From contig JABLYX010000035.1 in the NCBI GenBank assembly GCA_018265615.1, forward strand, positions 1 through 51,074: a stretch of DNA of 51,074 nt. The letters are read 5' to 3'. Below the pieces are notes generated by a model that worked only from the letters and a program-made list of their open reading frames with translations, was not told the DNA's origin and did not search any database. The translations under genes were made by a program, and so were the position numbers. This document shows, one piece after another, positions 7,226 through 19,100 of the stretch. Every line of letters begins with the position of its first letter. Position 1 is the first letter of the stretch. The DNA comes from Lentisphaeria bacterium (GTDB taxonomy: Bacteria > Verrucomicrobiota > Lentisphaeria > Victivallales > Victivallaceae).

Positions 7226-8602
7226 ATGACCAGCCTTTTCATGCGGGATAAACGTTTTTATGCCGTGTTTTTCACCATGACCGCCACGATCGCGATGCAG
7301 AGCGCGATCGTATTTTCCGTCAATCTCGCCGATGCGATCATGTTGTCGCGTTATTCGGAGACCGCGCTTTCCGGCGTCGCGCTGCTGAACCAGGTGCAGT
7401 TCCTGCTGCAGATGGTCGTCTTCAGCGTGGCGGAGGGGGCGCTCATCTTCTCGTCGCGCAGTTGGGGCGAGGGGAAAACCGGGCCGATCCACGACGTTAC
7501 GAATATCGCGCTCCGGATCGGCGTCGGGCTGGCGCTCGCACTGGGGCTGCTGATCCTGCTCGCGCCGGAAAGCGTCCTCGGGCTTCTGACCTCCGACCGG
7601 CCCATCATCGAGGAGGGGGCGAAATATGCGCGGGTCATCGGATTCTCATATCCGGTTTTCGCAATTTCCCAGATTCTGATGATCATGCTCCGCAGCGTGG
7701 AGACCGTCAACATCAGTTTTTACCTTTCGATCGTGACTTTCCTCACGAACGTGACGCTGAACTACATGCTGATCTTCGGCCATTTCGGATTTCCCGAGCT
7801 CGGCTGCGTCGGCGCGGCGATCGCGACGCTGTGCGCGCGGTTGTTGGAGCTGGTCCTGATTACGGTTTACGTCCGCTTCATCGACCGCAAGGTGAAGCTC
7901 CGGCTCTCCCATATCCTGCGGAAGGTCAATGTGCCGCTGTTGCGCGACTACATCCGGGTCGGGTCGCCGGTCTTTTTTTCGGGCGCGCTCTGGGGAATCG
8001 CAATGGCGATCCAGACCGGGATTCTCGGACATATGGGCAGCGGCGCGATTGCGGCGAACTCCGTGGCGACCACGGTGTTTCAGATCGTCACGGTTTTCGT
8101 CATGGCCTCCGCCAGCGCGGCGGCCGTCATGACGGGGAAGAACATCGGCGAGGGAAGGTTCGACCTCATCAGGCCGTATACCCGGACCTTTCAGCTGCTG
8201 TTCCTTGGAATCGGGACATGCAGCGGAGCGGCGCTCTTCCTGCTGAAGGATCCGATCCTGCTGCTCTTTTCGGAGCTGTCCCCGGAGTCGGCGCACCTGA
8301 CACTGCAATTCATGACGGTGCTTTCGGTCACGACGGTCGGGACCGCCTATCAGATGCCGTCGCTGATCGGAATCGTGCGGGCCGGGGGAGAAACGGATTT
8401 CGTCCTCAAGAACGACCTGTTCTTCATGTGGCTGATCGTGCTGCCGTTGTCCGCGCTGGCGGCGTTCGTGTTCCACTGCTCCCCGCTCATCGTCTTCATC
8501 TGCCTGAAGTCGGACCAGATCCTGAAATGCGCGGTTGCGGCGGTCAAGCTGAACCGCTACACATGGATCAAGAAGATTTCGAGGCAGGAGGAGGCGGCAT
8601 AG
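7226..8602 (+). CDS. MATE-family efflux transporter
   Basis: A 458-residue, 12-helix exporter, with two related halves of six helices. The start of the second half is visible at LLRDYIRVGSPVFFSGALWG, matching the first half's helix 1 (AIVFSVNLADAIML). MATE proteins export drugs or metabolites in exchange for Na+ or H+. I place the start at the ATG at 7226: an AGGA lies 9 bases upstream of it, whereas the in-frame TTG at 7220 would sit only 3 bases from that AGGA. The 3' end overlaps the convergent zinc-ribbon gene by 35 bases. Confidence 0.9.
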   Translation: MTSLFMRDKRFYAVFFTMTATIAMQSAIVFSVNLADAIMLSRYSETALSGVALLNQVQFLLQMVVFSVAEGALIFSSRSWGEGKTGPIHDVTNIALRIGVGLALALGLLILLAPESVLGLLTSDRPIIEEGAKYARVIGFSYPVFAISQILMIMLRSVETVNISFYLSIVTFLTNVTLNYMLIFGHFGFPELGCVGAAIATLCARLLELVLITVYVRFIDRKVKLRLSHILRKVNVPLLRDYIRVGSPVFFSGALWGIAMAIQTGILGHMGSGAIAANSVATTVFQIVTVFVMASASAAAVMTGKNIGEGRFDLIRPYTRTFQLLFLGIGTCSGAALFLLKDPILLLFSELSPESAHLTLQFMTVLSVTTVGTAYQMPSLIGIVRAGGETDFVLKNDLFFMWLIVLPLSALAAFVFHCSPLIVFICLKSDQILKCAVAAVKLNRYTWIKKISRQEEAA

Positions 8603-9014
8603 CGGCCGCGGGGGCGGCAAGCCCGCCGGATATGCAGGAGACGGCTTTCCAGACGATCACCGCGGCTGCGAGAAGCATCAGCAGCAGGCAGCAGCAGGCC
8701 GGGAGCCTGCGCTTCAGAGGGCTTTGATCCGGCTTTTCCGCCTGCCGGGACCGATTGACCAGGTGGAGCGCAAGCTCCATGGGCGAGAGCAGCTTCCCGC
8801 CGCAGGGGCAGGGCCTCTTTTTTCTGCCGGGATGTCCCAGTTTTTCCGTGCCGCATTCGGGACAATGGAAAAAAAGATGTTCATTGTCCGCGAAAAGCGC
8901 GAAGTTGGAGCGGGACGGCGTGAAATGGTGTCCGCAGGCGCATTCGACCCTTTTCCCGAGATCCCCGTCGCGGATTTCATATTGCCGTCGGCATTTGCGG
9001 CAGTAGAACCTCAT
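8568..9014 (-). CDS. Zinc-ribbon protein with C-terminal membrane helix
   Basis: A 148-residue protein that begins with a zinc ribbon (YCRKC at residues 4-8, CACGHHF near 25-31) and has a second pair (CPECG near 51-55 and CPCGG near 69-73). A hydrophobic helix (ACCCLLLMLLAAAVIVWKAV) follows near residues 105-125, then a short Ala/Pro-rich tail. No enzyme fold is seen; such proteins are common in this phylum and unnamed. It is the last gene of a likely lysS-yfcE unit, 21 bases after the phosphoesterase stop, and overlaps the 3' end of the MATE gene. Confidence 0.75.
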   Translation of the reverse strand: MRFYCRKCRRQYEIRDGDLGKRVECACGHHFTPSRSNFALFADNEHLFFHCPECGTEKLGHPGRKKRPCPCGGKLLSPMELALHLVNRSRQAEKPDQSPLKRRLPACCCLLLMLLAAAVIVWKAVSCISGGLAAPAAAMPPPPASKSS

Positions 9015-9035
9015 TTCCCCTCCCGCAAGTCCGGG

Positions 9036-9584
9036 TTACAGCCGCATCCCGAAGAGCTCGCCGCCGGTTTTGAGGTCACAGACCTGCAGTCTGCCGTCTG
9101 CATAAAAACCGTAACTCGGTTCGAAGCCGCCCTTCGGCAGCGAGGTCGATCCCGGATTGAACGAGATGATGCCGTTGTCGAGCAGTTCGAGCTGCGGAAT
9201 GTGCGTGTGGCCGCAGGCCAGCACGGAGCCCGCTTCCAGCGGAGGCGGGTTCCCCGGATTCCAGTGATGGCCGTGCGTGAGGAAGAAACGGCGTCCGCCG
9301 GCCAGAAGCGTCGCGTATTCCGACATGATCGGAAACGCCAGAAGCATCTGGTCGACTTCGCTGTCGCAGTTGCCGCGCACGGCGGTGATCCGTCCCTTCA
9401 GGGTGTTCAATTGCTCGACCACCAGCGGTGGGGCATAGTCCGGGCGCAGCGGGTTGCGCGGGCCGTGGTAGAGCACGTCGCCGAGCAGGACCAGATGGTC
9501 CGGCGCATGCCGGCTGATCCGGCGCATGAGCTGCTCCACGCTCTCCGGCGAGCCGTGTACATCCGAAAAGAACAGGACCTTCAT
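9036..9584 (-). CDS. yfcE: YfcE-type metallophosphoesterase
   Basis: A 182-residue calcineurin-like phosphodiesterase. All metal-binding blocks are present in order: FSDVHG (7-12), GDVLYHGPRN, GNCDSE, THGHHW and GHTHIP. Length and motif order match the MJ0936/YfcE group, which hydrolyses phosphodiester model substrates using two metal ions; the natural substrate is not settled. It begins 13 bases after lysS on the same strand and is probably co-transcribed with it. Confidence 0.93.
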   Translation of the reverse strand: MKVLFFSDVHGSPESVEQLMRRISRHAPDHLVLLGDVLYHGPRNPLRPDYAPPLVVEQLNTLKGRITAVRGNCDSEVDQMLLAFPIMSEYATLLAGGRRFFLTHGHHWNPGNPPPLEAGSVLACGHTHIPQLELLDNGIISFNPGSTSLPKGGFEPSYGFYADGRLQVCDLKTGGELFGMRL

Positions 9585-9597
9585 CGGGAGGGTTCCC

Positions 9598-11133
<1,536 letters not shown>

Positions 11134-11180
11134 TTCAGATAGTAGCTCCATGTTTTTTCAGGATAAAATGCAATAAAATT

Positions 11181-11209
11181 AATGTATCACCATTCCGGCC
11201 ATCTTGCAA
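11181..11209 (-). promoter_or_regulatory. lysS promoter
   Basis: Minus strand TTGCAA (11204-11209), 17-bp spacer, TACATT (11181-11186). The -35 TTGCAA is its own reverse complement; on the plus strand it stands 16 bp from TATTTT (11226-11231), so the same hexamer could serve hppA in the other direction. Confidence 0.55.
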
Positions 11210-11289
11210 TTCGAAAAAATGAAACTATTTTAATTCCGAATATGATTTTACCGAAAACGAAAGAGCACGTGAAAATTTTTTTGCCCTGA

Positions 11290-11321
11290 CCACGGAGCGG
11301 CGCACATTTCCGGCTCCGTGG
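11290..11321 (+). promoter_or_regulatory. Stable hairpin in the hppA leader
   Basis: CCACGGAGC (11290-11298) pairs perfectly with GCTCCGTGG (11313-11321), 9 bp with a 14-base loop, about 70 bases before the hppA start. No T-run follows, so it is not a clear terminator; it could protect or regulate the hppA message. Confidence 0.45.
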
Positions 11322-11390
11322 AATCAAATGAAGATTTTCCCAGAACGGCGGTTCTGTTTGAACCGGTAACATAAACAATAGGTGGAATGG

Positions 11391-13805
<2,415 letters not shown>

Positions 13806-13823
13806 TTCCGGTTCAAACCGAAA

Positions 13824-13852
13824 AGCGCCGCGTCAAAAACGGCGCTTTTTTC
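13824..13852 (+). terminator. hppA terminator
   Basis: AGCGCCG (13824-13830) and CGGCGCT (13840-13846) form a GC stem with a 9-base loop, followed by six T in a row. It starts 18 bases after the hppA stop. Confidence 0.9.
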
Positions 13853-13870
13853 TTAGACGGGAGTGAAGCG

Positions 13871-14248
13871 ATGAGAAGAATTGCGATATTGGCTTTCGCG
13901 CTGATCCTCTGCGGCGGCTGTTCGGCGTTCCGCGCCATGTTCGACGAGGATCCGGCCGTCACGCGGCAGAAGCGCGAGCGCGCGAAGCAGCACAGGGAAA
14001 CGCAGGCGCGTTCCGGCGGCGACGATGAAGTGTTCCCTTCGCTCGTGCCGAAAAAGCAGAAGCGCGACACGCTGTATGTGAGTTCTTCCCTGACTCCGGA
14101 AGAGCGCGCCGTGCTCGAGGGGACGGAAGCCGCGTCGAAACGCACAAAGGCAAATGATGAAATCGAGGCGATCCGCCGCGAAAACCGCGAAAAATCGGAG
14201 AAAACCTCGGAGCAGGTCTTCGGCGGCGGCCTCAAGGACCTGTTCTGA
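13871..14248 (+). CDS. Small putative lipoprotein, unknown function
   Basis: A 125-residue protein with a signal sequence (MRRIAILAFALILCGGCSAF) and a near-lipobox, LCGGC, with Cys17 as the likely lipidated residue. The rest is highly charged, low in hydrophobics and probably helical (RQKRERAKQHRE; EIEAIRRENREKSEKTSEQ), with no recognisable domain. It lies 18 bases past the hppA terminator and has a weak GTGAAG ribosome site. Function unknown; a small envelope protein is the safest description. Confidence 0.7.
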   Translation: MRRIAILAFALILCGGCSAFRAMFDEDPAVTRQKRERAKQHRETQARSGGDDEVFPSLVPKKQKRDTLYVSSSLTPEERAVLEGTEAASKRTKANDEIEAIRRENREKSEKTSEQVFGGGLKDLF

Positions 14249-14286
14249 CCGGACGCGGCCCGGTTTTTCCGTGATGCCCTGCGTAT

Positions 14287-14305
14287 GGAGCGGCTCCGTT
14301 TTTTT
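14287..14305 (+). terminator. Probable intrinsic terminator of the small lipoprotein
   Basis: GGAG-CGG-CTCC (14287-14297) followed after one G by seven T. The stem is short (4 bp) but the T-run is strong, and it lies 38 bases after the stop codon. Confidence 0.5.
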
Positions 14306-14331
14306 GCTCCGTTTTTCATTTCGGTTTTCCG

Positions 14332-14359
14332 TTGCATTTGGCGGAAGGCGCGCTATATT
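14332..14359 (+). promoter_or_regulatory. Promoter of the MlaA-fusion lipoprotein unit
   Basis: TTGCAT (14332-14337), 16-bp spacer, TATATT (14354-14359). A 13-bp perfect palindrome, TCAGTAATACTGA (14363-14375), begins 3 bases after the -10 and would cover the first transcribed bases, as a repressor site could. Confidence 0.55.
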
Positions 14360-14417
14360 AGTTCAGTAATACTGATATACGCTCCCGGTCCGCAGCCGGG
14401 GAAAGGATGAAAAGGGA

Positions 14418-16529
14418 ATGAAACCGCTGTTTATGCGACTGCTCACCCCGCTGGCGGCGCTGCTGATTGCCGCGGGCTGCGCGTCCGGCCCGGAACCGGC
14501 TCCCGCGGAAGCGCCGTGGACGCCGAGCGAGCTTGTCTTCGAGATGGCGGGCGGCGATCCGCTGGAGGGCTTCAACCGTTCGATGTTCGCGGTGACGGAT
14601 TTCGGGATGAATTACGTCGTCGACCCGCTCGGGCGGGTCTACACCTCGATCCTGCCGCGTCCGGCGATCGAAAAATTCAACAATCTCTGCGTGAACCTTG
14701 AATTTCCGACCCGCGCGTTCAGCTGCCTGTTCCGCGCCGAATTCAAGGGTTCCTGGGATGAACTGTGCCGCTTCCTCATCAACACGACGGTCGGCGTTGC
14801 CGGGCTGTTCGATCCTGCCGGGGCGTGGCTCGACATCTATTCGACCGAGTCGGATTTCGGCCAGACATTTGCGGCGTGGGGAATCGGGCCCGGCTGCACG
14901 CTGATTCTGCCGTTCATGTCCACGCTGAACGTGCGTGACGGTGTTGCGAGCATCTTCGACATGGCGTTCGACATCAAAACCTATATCCCGTATGCCGGGT
15001 ATGCAACCGCGCTGAACCGCATGGTTGTGGCTCACCGCGCCTATGAGAAGGCGGTCGAAGGCAGCTCGGACAAATACAAAACCTTCCATGAAATGGCACT
15101 CCTGCGGCGTCATCTCATGCAGAAAATGTTCTTCTACCACGCTCAGAATGCGGCTGCCGAGGCTCGCAGGACCGGGATCCGGCCGGAGCTGCCGCCCGAT
15201 GTGCCGCCCCTCGTCAGGCCGGAGAGGTTCGAGGCGCAGTGGCGGACGATTCCGGGCTTCCGGCCGCAGAGCCCGGTGCTTGATTCAATGCGCGTGGCGA
15301 TGTTCCAGGCGCAGAACAACGACGATCCATGGTATTTCAGGCTCGCAGTTTTCAACAGTGATTTTTCAAAGAAGTGCGACGACCGCGAGGTCCGCTTTTC
15401 CGAGGGGCTCCCGGCGATGGAGTACGGTTTCTGGAAAGCGGCGGAAATGGCGGAGGACGAGGGGCGCGTCGCGGACCTCGGCGGCCGCCGCCCGGAGAAG
15501 CTGCTGATTCTGCTGCCGGGCATCGGCGGAAACTATTTCGGGGCGACCGTGACCGCGCTCGCGGAGCTGTTCCATCGGAATGGCTGGGCCGTTGCGGCGC
15601 TCGACAGCACCTTCACCTGGCAGTTCTACAATGCGTCGGGCGGACGGCTGCCGGGGTTCCTGCCCCGGGACGGCGCGAACATGCAGCGCGCGATCGAGCT
15701 CGTGCTCGACGACCTGAAGCGGGAGGGCCTGTTCAACCCTGCCCGGACGCGGGTCGCCCTGATGGGGTATTCGTTCGGCGCGATGCATACGCTGAAAATT
15801 GCGGAGCTTGAAGAGCGCGCCGGGAACAAGCTCGGCATCGACCGCTTTGTCGCGATCAATCCGCCGGTCGATCTGCGTCATGCGATGAAGCAGGCCGACA
15901 GGCTGGCGGGAACAGGCGCGGACTGGGATGCGGAAAAGGCGGCTGAAACCGTGCTTGCGATCGGCGGCAAGGCGTTGGCGGCGATGCAGCGGCCATATCC
16001 TGTTTATGACTCCGGGAACCCCGGGGAGGAGCCGTTCAACTACGGCGTCCCGCTCACGCAGGAGGAGGCGGATTATGTCGCCGCGCTGTATTTCAGGATG
16101 TCGATGCGGGGGGTGCTGTTCACGGCGCACCGCGACCGCGGCCTGCCCGCGCTTTCGGCGGAGTACCGCTGGGGCAGCCGGAGTGAGCTCTATCGCGAAA
16201 TCGACCGGATCGGCTTTGAGGCGTATGCCGAAAAGGTTGTCGCTCCCGATCTCGCGCCGCTGACGCTGGATGACCTTTACGGGGCGTCGACGCTGCGGGC
16301 GTTCGCTCCGGCCCTCGAGAAGAACCCGAAGCTCCGGGTCGTGCACAATTACGACGATTTTCTGCTTTCCGACGATGACCGGCTGTTTCTCGACCGGACG
16401 TTCGGCAGCCGCCTGACCTGGTTCGACCGCGGCGGGCATCTCGGGAACCTCTATGTGAAAAGCGTTCAGGAGACTCTGCTCGACATGGCGGCGGAGCCGG
16501 AACAAGTTATGGAAAAGGCACAGAAATGA
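14418..16529 (+). CDS. MlaA-like lipoprotein fused to an alpha/beta hydrolase
   Basis: A 703-residue lipoprotein: signal peptide with lipobox IAAGC (Cys21). Residues about 45-245 match MlaA/VacJ: DPLEGFNRSMFAVTDF, then FINTTVGVAGLFDPA-like and QTFAAWGIGPGCTLILPF segments; MlaA removes misplaced phospholipid from the outer membrane. From about 355 a second domain begins, an alpha/beta hydrolase: strand LLILLPGIGG (oxyanion region), nucleophile elbow GYSFGA with Ser452, and a late His at RGGHLGN (His674); Asp646, Asp647 or a residue near 652 could complete the triad. MlaA alone is about 250 residues, so this is a fusion of two whole domains. It heads a three-lipoprotein unit joined by ATGA overlaps. 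The hydrolase substrate may be a lipid, but that is inference. Confidence 0.87.
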   Translation: MKPLFMRLLTPLAALLIAAGCASGPEPAPAEAPWTPSELVFEMAGGDPLEGFNRSMFAVTDFGMNYVVDPLGRVYTSILPRPAIEKFNNLCVNLEFPTRAFSCLFRAEFKGSWDELCRFLINTTVGVAGLFDPAGAWLDIYSTESDFGQTFAAWGIGPGCTLILPFMSTLNVRDGVASIFDMAFDIKTYIPYAGYATALNRMVVAHRAYEKAVEGSSDKYKTFHEMALLRRHLMQKMFFYHAQNAAAEARRTGIRPELPPDVPPLVRPERFEAQWRTIPGFRPQSPVLDSMRVAMFQAQNNDDPWYFRLAVFNSDFSKKCDDREVRFSEGLPAMEYGFWKAAEMAEDEGRVADLGGRRPEKLLILLPGIGGNYFGATVTALAELFHRNGWAVAALDSTFTWQFYNASGGRLPGFLPRDGANMQRAIELVLDDLKREGLFNPARTRVALMGYSFGAMHTLKIAELEERAGNKLGIDRFVAINPPVDLRHAMKQADRLAGTGADWDAEKAAETVLAIGGKALAAMQRPYPVYDSGNPGEEPFNYGVPLTQEEADYVAALYFRMSMRGVLFTAHRDRGLPALSAEYRWGSRSELYREIDRIGFEAYAEKVVAPDLAPLTLDDLYGASTLRAFAPALEKNPKLRVVHNYDDFLLSDDDRLFLDRTFGSRLTWFDRGGHLGNLYVKSVQETLLDMAAEPEQVMEKAQK

Positions 16530-16912
16530 ACATCCGAACCATCGTATCCGCAATCGCGTTTCTCGGTCTCCTCTCCGGCTGCGCTCCGACCATCACCGTG
16601 AACGACACGAGCTACAAGGCGCTCACGGCGAGTGAAGAGCGCCATCTCATCAGCGCGGCCCGCATGCTGCTCATGAAGCCGGGCAGGGTGGTTACGAAAG
16701 ATGAGGTCCGGATCGTGCAGAAGACGGAGCCGGAGTTGAAGATCACCTATACCGGCGACCGCTCCGGCAGGGCGGCCGTTCGCTGGAATGCGCCGCAGAA
16801 GATCATTGTCGTCCATTTTGACGGGGAGCTCACGGACAACGATGTGTCCGTGTCGATCTCCACGGAGAAGCGGCAGTCCGAAATCCTGAAATTCACAGAA
16901 CCGAAGAAATGA
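16526..16912 (+). CDS. Small lipoprotein, unknown function
   Basis: A 128-residue lipoprotein with signal peptide and lipobox LLSGC (Cys19). The mature part (about 109 residues) has mixed short strands (KITYTGDRSGRAAVRW; KIIVVHFDGELTDNDVSV), perhaps a small beta domain, and no recognised motif. Its ATG overlaps the stop of the MlaA-fusion gene (ATGA), and its stop overlaps the next start in the same way, so the three proteins are almost surely translated together and may work in one envelope process. Confidence 0.75.
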   Translation: MNIRTIVSAIAFLGLLSGCAPTITVNDTSYKALTASEERHLISAARMLLMKPGRVVTKDEVRIVQKTEPELKITYTGDRSGRAAVRWNAPQKIIVVHFDGELTDNDVSVSISTEKRQSEILKFTEPKK

Positions 16913-17994
16913 AACTCCGGGGTGGATCGATTGCGGCGGCGCTGGGCTGTCTCCTCTGGACGGCGGGTTGCTCCGTATTGGTTTCCGCCCCCTCCGAACA
17001 GTCGGTCGCTCTCCCGGCCGCATTCGGCCTGCGGGAGGCGCTCGATGTGTCGCTTGCCGTGCAGCTGGAGGCCGAAACGGTCGAGTCGCTGCGCCTGATT
17101 GCGGCGGAGCACGTCCACAACAGCGTCCTCCTCCGGCTCCCCGGACTCAGGGAGGAGTACCGCCTGCCGTCGCCGCCTCCGGTGGAGAGCAGCCTCGCTT
17201 TGCTCGACGGTGCGATCGCCTACAATCACGTTCTGTCGTCGCCGCCGGGTACGGACCTGCCCGATGAGCGCCGCCCGCGCGTGAAGCAGCTCCTGGAGCT
17301 GGCCGGGGCGGAGAACTGGGCGAAGCTCGCCGCGGTCCGGGAGAAAATCCGGCTCTCCGGCGGAATCGGCACGCCGGAACTGCGCCAGCAGGAGGCCGAT
17401 CTTCTTCTGGAGCTCCGGATCGCAACCGGACTCGCCGCGGAGAAGCTGCTTTCGTTCGATTTCACCTCTCTGCCGATGCCGCGGGAGTGCGCAGAAACGC
17501 TTGCCGGCCTGCAGCGCCGTGCGGTCCGGATGCGCAGCGAAACGGCGCCGCTCGTGATTCCGGCCGGTTTCCCGGAACGGATCCGGCAGCTGTACCGGAG
17601 CGATCCCGCCGCGGTTCCTATGCTGGCGGAGGCGCTCTACCGGCTGCCGCGCAAGTTGGCGGAGCTGCAGCTGGCCTCGCCGAATCGGGATCTTCACAAA
17701 CTCGCCGCGCTCGGCTCCGCCGCCGGGATCATATTTGAGGTTGAATTGTCGTACAACCGGCTCCGGGAAGCCTGGGAAGCCTATGAAGCGGCGCGCCTCC
17801 GGGCGGAAGCGGCTCCGGATTCCCCGGCGGCGCAGACGGCGCTGACGGAGGTGCTGCTGCAGTGGCGCATCGCCAGTTTCCGGCTGCAGGCCGAAACCGG
17901 CGGTGACTTCACCCGGCCGCCGGCCGAAGGGGACGGGGAACCGGCCGGAGAAGGGCTGATGGAAGAGCTGCTGACTCTCCTGAAAGAGCGTTGA
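16909..17994 (+). CDS. Lipoprotein, possibly a degenerate TolC-like protein
   Basis: A 361-residue lipoprotein: signal with lipobox WTAGC (Cys21), then an almost wholly helical protein rich in Leu, Ala, Glu and Arg. The section FGLREALDVSLAVQLEAETV and the following 'AEHVHNSVLLRLPGL' resemble the start of an outer-membrane efflux (TolC) repeat, and a late helix pair near residues 275-340 resembles the closing one. It is shorter than TolC proteins (about 420-480) and the match is loose. A coiled-coil lipoprotein of other function is the alternative. Third gene of the MlaA-fusion unit by ATGA overlap. Confidence 0.6.
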   Translation: MKLRGGSIAAALGCLLWTAGCSVLVSAPSEQSVALPAAFGLREALDVSLAVQLEAETVESLRLIAAEHVHNSVLLRLPGLREEYRLPSPPPVESSLALLDGAIAYNHVLSSPPGTDLPDERRPRVKQLLELAGAENWAKLAAVREKIRLSGGIGTPELRQQEADLLLELRIATGLAAEKLLSFDFTSLPMPRECAETLAGLQRRAVRMRSETAPLVIPAGFPERIRQLYRSDPAAVPMLAEALYRLPRKLAELQLASPNRDLHKLAALGSAAGIIFEVELSYNRLREAWEAYEAARLRAEAAPDSPAAQTALTEVLLQWRIASFRLQAETGGDFTRPPAEGDGEPAGEGLMEELLTLLKER

Positions 17995-18112
17995 GCGCTG
18001 ATTCATTCTTTTTTGATTCTTTTTCCGCCGGAAGCTGGGAAAATGAGGATCACGGCGTTATATTATAGCAGGTTCCGCCGTTTTTCATAACGGTTTTCAG
18101 AGGAGGTTCATT

Positions 18113-19012
18113 ATGGGTTGTACCGGGTTTATTGTCAATCCGCTGCTTCTGATCGGCGTCGCGGTTCTGGTTGTGCTGTTGGTCCTGATTTTTCGCAAGC
18201 GCCGGGAGGAAGAGCCGGTCGCGACACTGCGCCCGCAGCCGCAGGAGGCGGCGGGCGAAGCCGGGAACGCTCCGGCGGAGGAAGATTTCGAAACGCTTGC
18301 CGAAGAGGCCGACCGCGATATTGCCGCCGACCCCGCAATCCGCGAATATCCCTTTTCGAAGTTGGAATACCTGTCGATCGCCGGAGGTTGGCAGCTCCAT
18401 ATGCAGTGCAATGCCTCCGCGAACAGCTGCCGGATCGGGATCGACCCGGCGTTTGCGCGTTTCGTGAAGGTGGAGGAGAGCCGGAACGGCCTTCTGATCC
18501 GCTATACCGGCAGGAAAACTCCCGTGGAAGCGATGACGATCGAAATTTCGACGACCGGCATGCCCGCCCAATTCAAATCGATCGGCAAGAGCCGGGTCTG
18601 GGTCGATGCGGCCGAGGGAGGGAAGTTCGTCTGCAAAATCACCGACGGCGGCGAATTCGAGATGCCCGGCGCGAAGCTCGGGGAGCTGATCCTGAAGCTG
18701 ACCGGCGAGTGCCGGGCGGAGTGCGGCGGAGATTTCAATTCCGCCGAGATAGAGGTTTCCGACCGGAGCAACGCAAAGCTGCGCGGAGCGATCGGGACGC
18801 TGGCGGCACGCCTCTCCGGCGCGTCTAAAGGCGAAGCGGTCCGGGTCGGGAAAGCCGATATCGCTGTGTCGGGAGCATCCAAGCTGAAGCTCGAGGTGAC
18901 GGATGAGCTCGAAGGCGACCTCTCCGGCGGCTCGTCCCTGAAGTACCGCGGCGAGATCGACACCTCCGGCGTCCGGATCTCCGGCAGTTCCAGGCTCAAG
19001 AACTGGAACTGA
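18113..19012 (+). CDS. GIN-domain (DUF2807-like) membrane-anchored protein
   Basis: A 299-residue protein with one membrane helix at residues 7-27, then the basic stretch RKRREEE, a linker of about 50 acidic/Pro residues, and from about residue 85 a right-handed beta repeat domain of the head-GIN type (SGASKLKLEVTDELEGDLSG and SGVRISGSSRL give the register). GIN domains usually lie outside the cell; the positive charges right after the helix would favour the opposite orientation, so location is uncertain. AGGAGG sits 6 bases before the ATG. A -10-like TATATT at 18059-18064 lacks a good -35. Function unknown. Confidence 0.72.
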   Translation: MGCTGFIVNPLLLIGVAVLVVLLVLIFRKRREEEPVATLRPQPQEAAGEAGNAPAEEDFETLAEEADRDIAADPAIREYPFSKLEYLSIAGGWQLHMQCNASANSCRIGIDPAFARFVKVEESRNGLLIRYTGRKTPVEAMTIEISTTGMPAQFKSIGKSRVWVDAAEGGKFVCKITDGGEFEMPGAKLGELILKLTGECRAECGGDFNSAEIEVSDRSNAKLRGAIGTLAARLSGASKGEAVRVGKADIAVSGASKLKLEVTDELEGDLSGGSSLKYRGEIDTSGVRISGSSRLKNWN

Positions 19013-19040
19013 TTTCAAAACAAGTATGACAAATGTCTTC

Positions 19041-19061
19041 GGCGGATTTTTTTTATCCGCC
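19041..19061 (+). terminator. Hairpin with all-T loop after the GIN gene
   Basis: GGCGGAT and ATCCGCC enclose seven T. It lies 28 bases past the stop. Because the T-run is in the loop rather than after the stem, its efficiency as a terminator is doubtful. Confidence 0.35.
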
Positions 19062-19100
19062 AACTAAAATGTTTTAACAAAACAGGAAAAGGAGTTCGGC

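Noticed and set aside
11290..11321. Hairpin upstream of hppA as an intrinsic terminator
   Set aside because: No T-run follows the stem on either strand, so it is listed as a leader structure.
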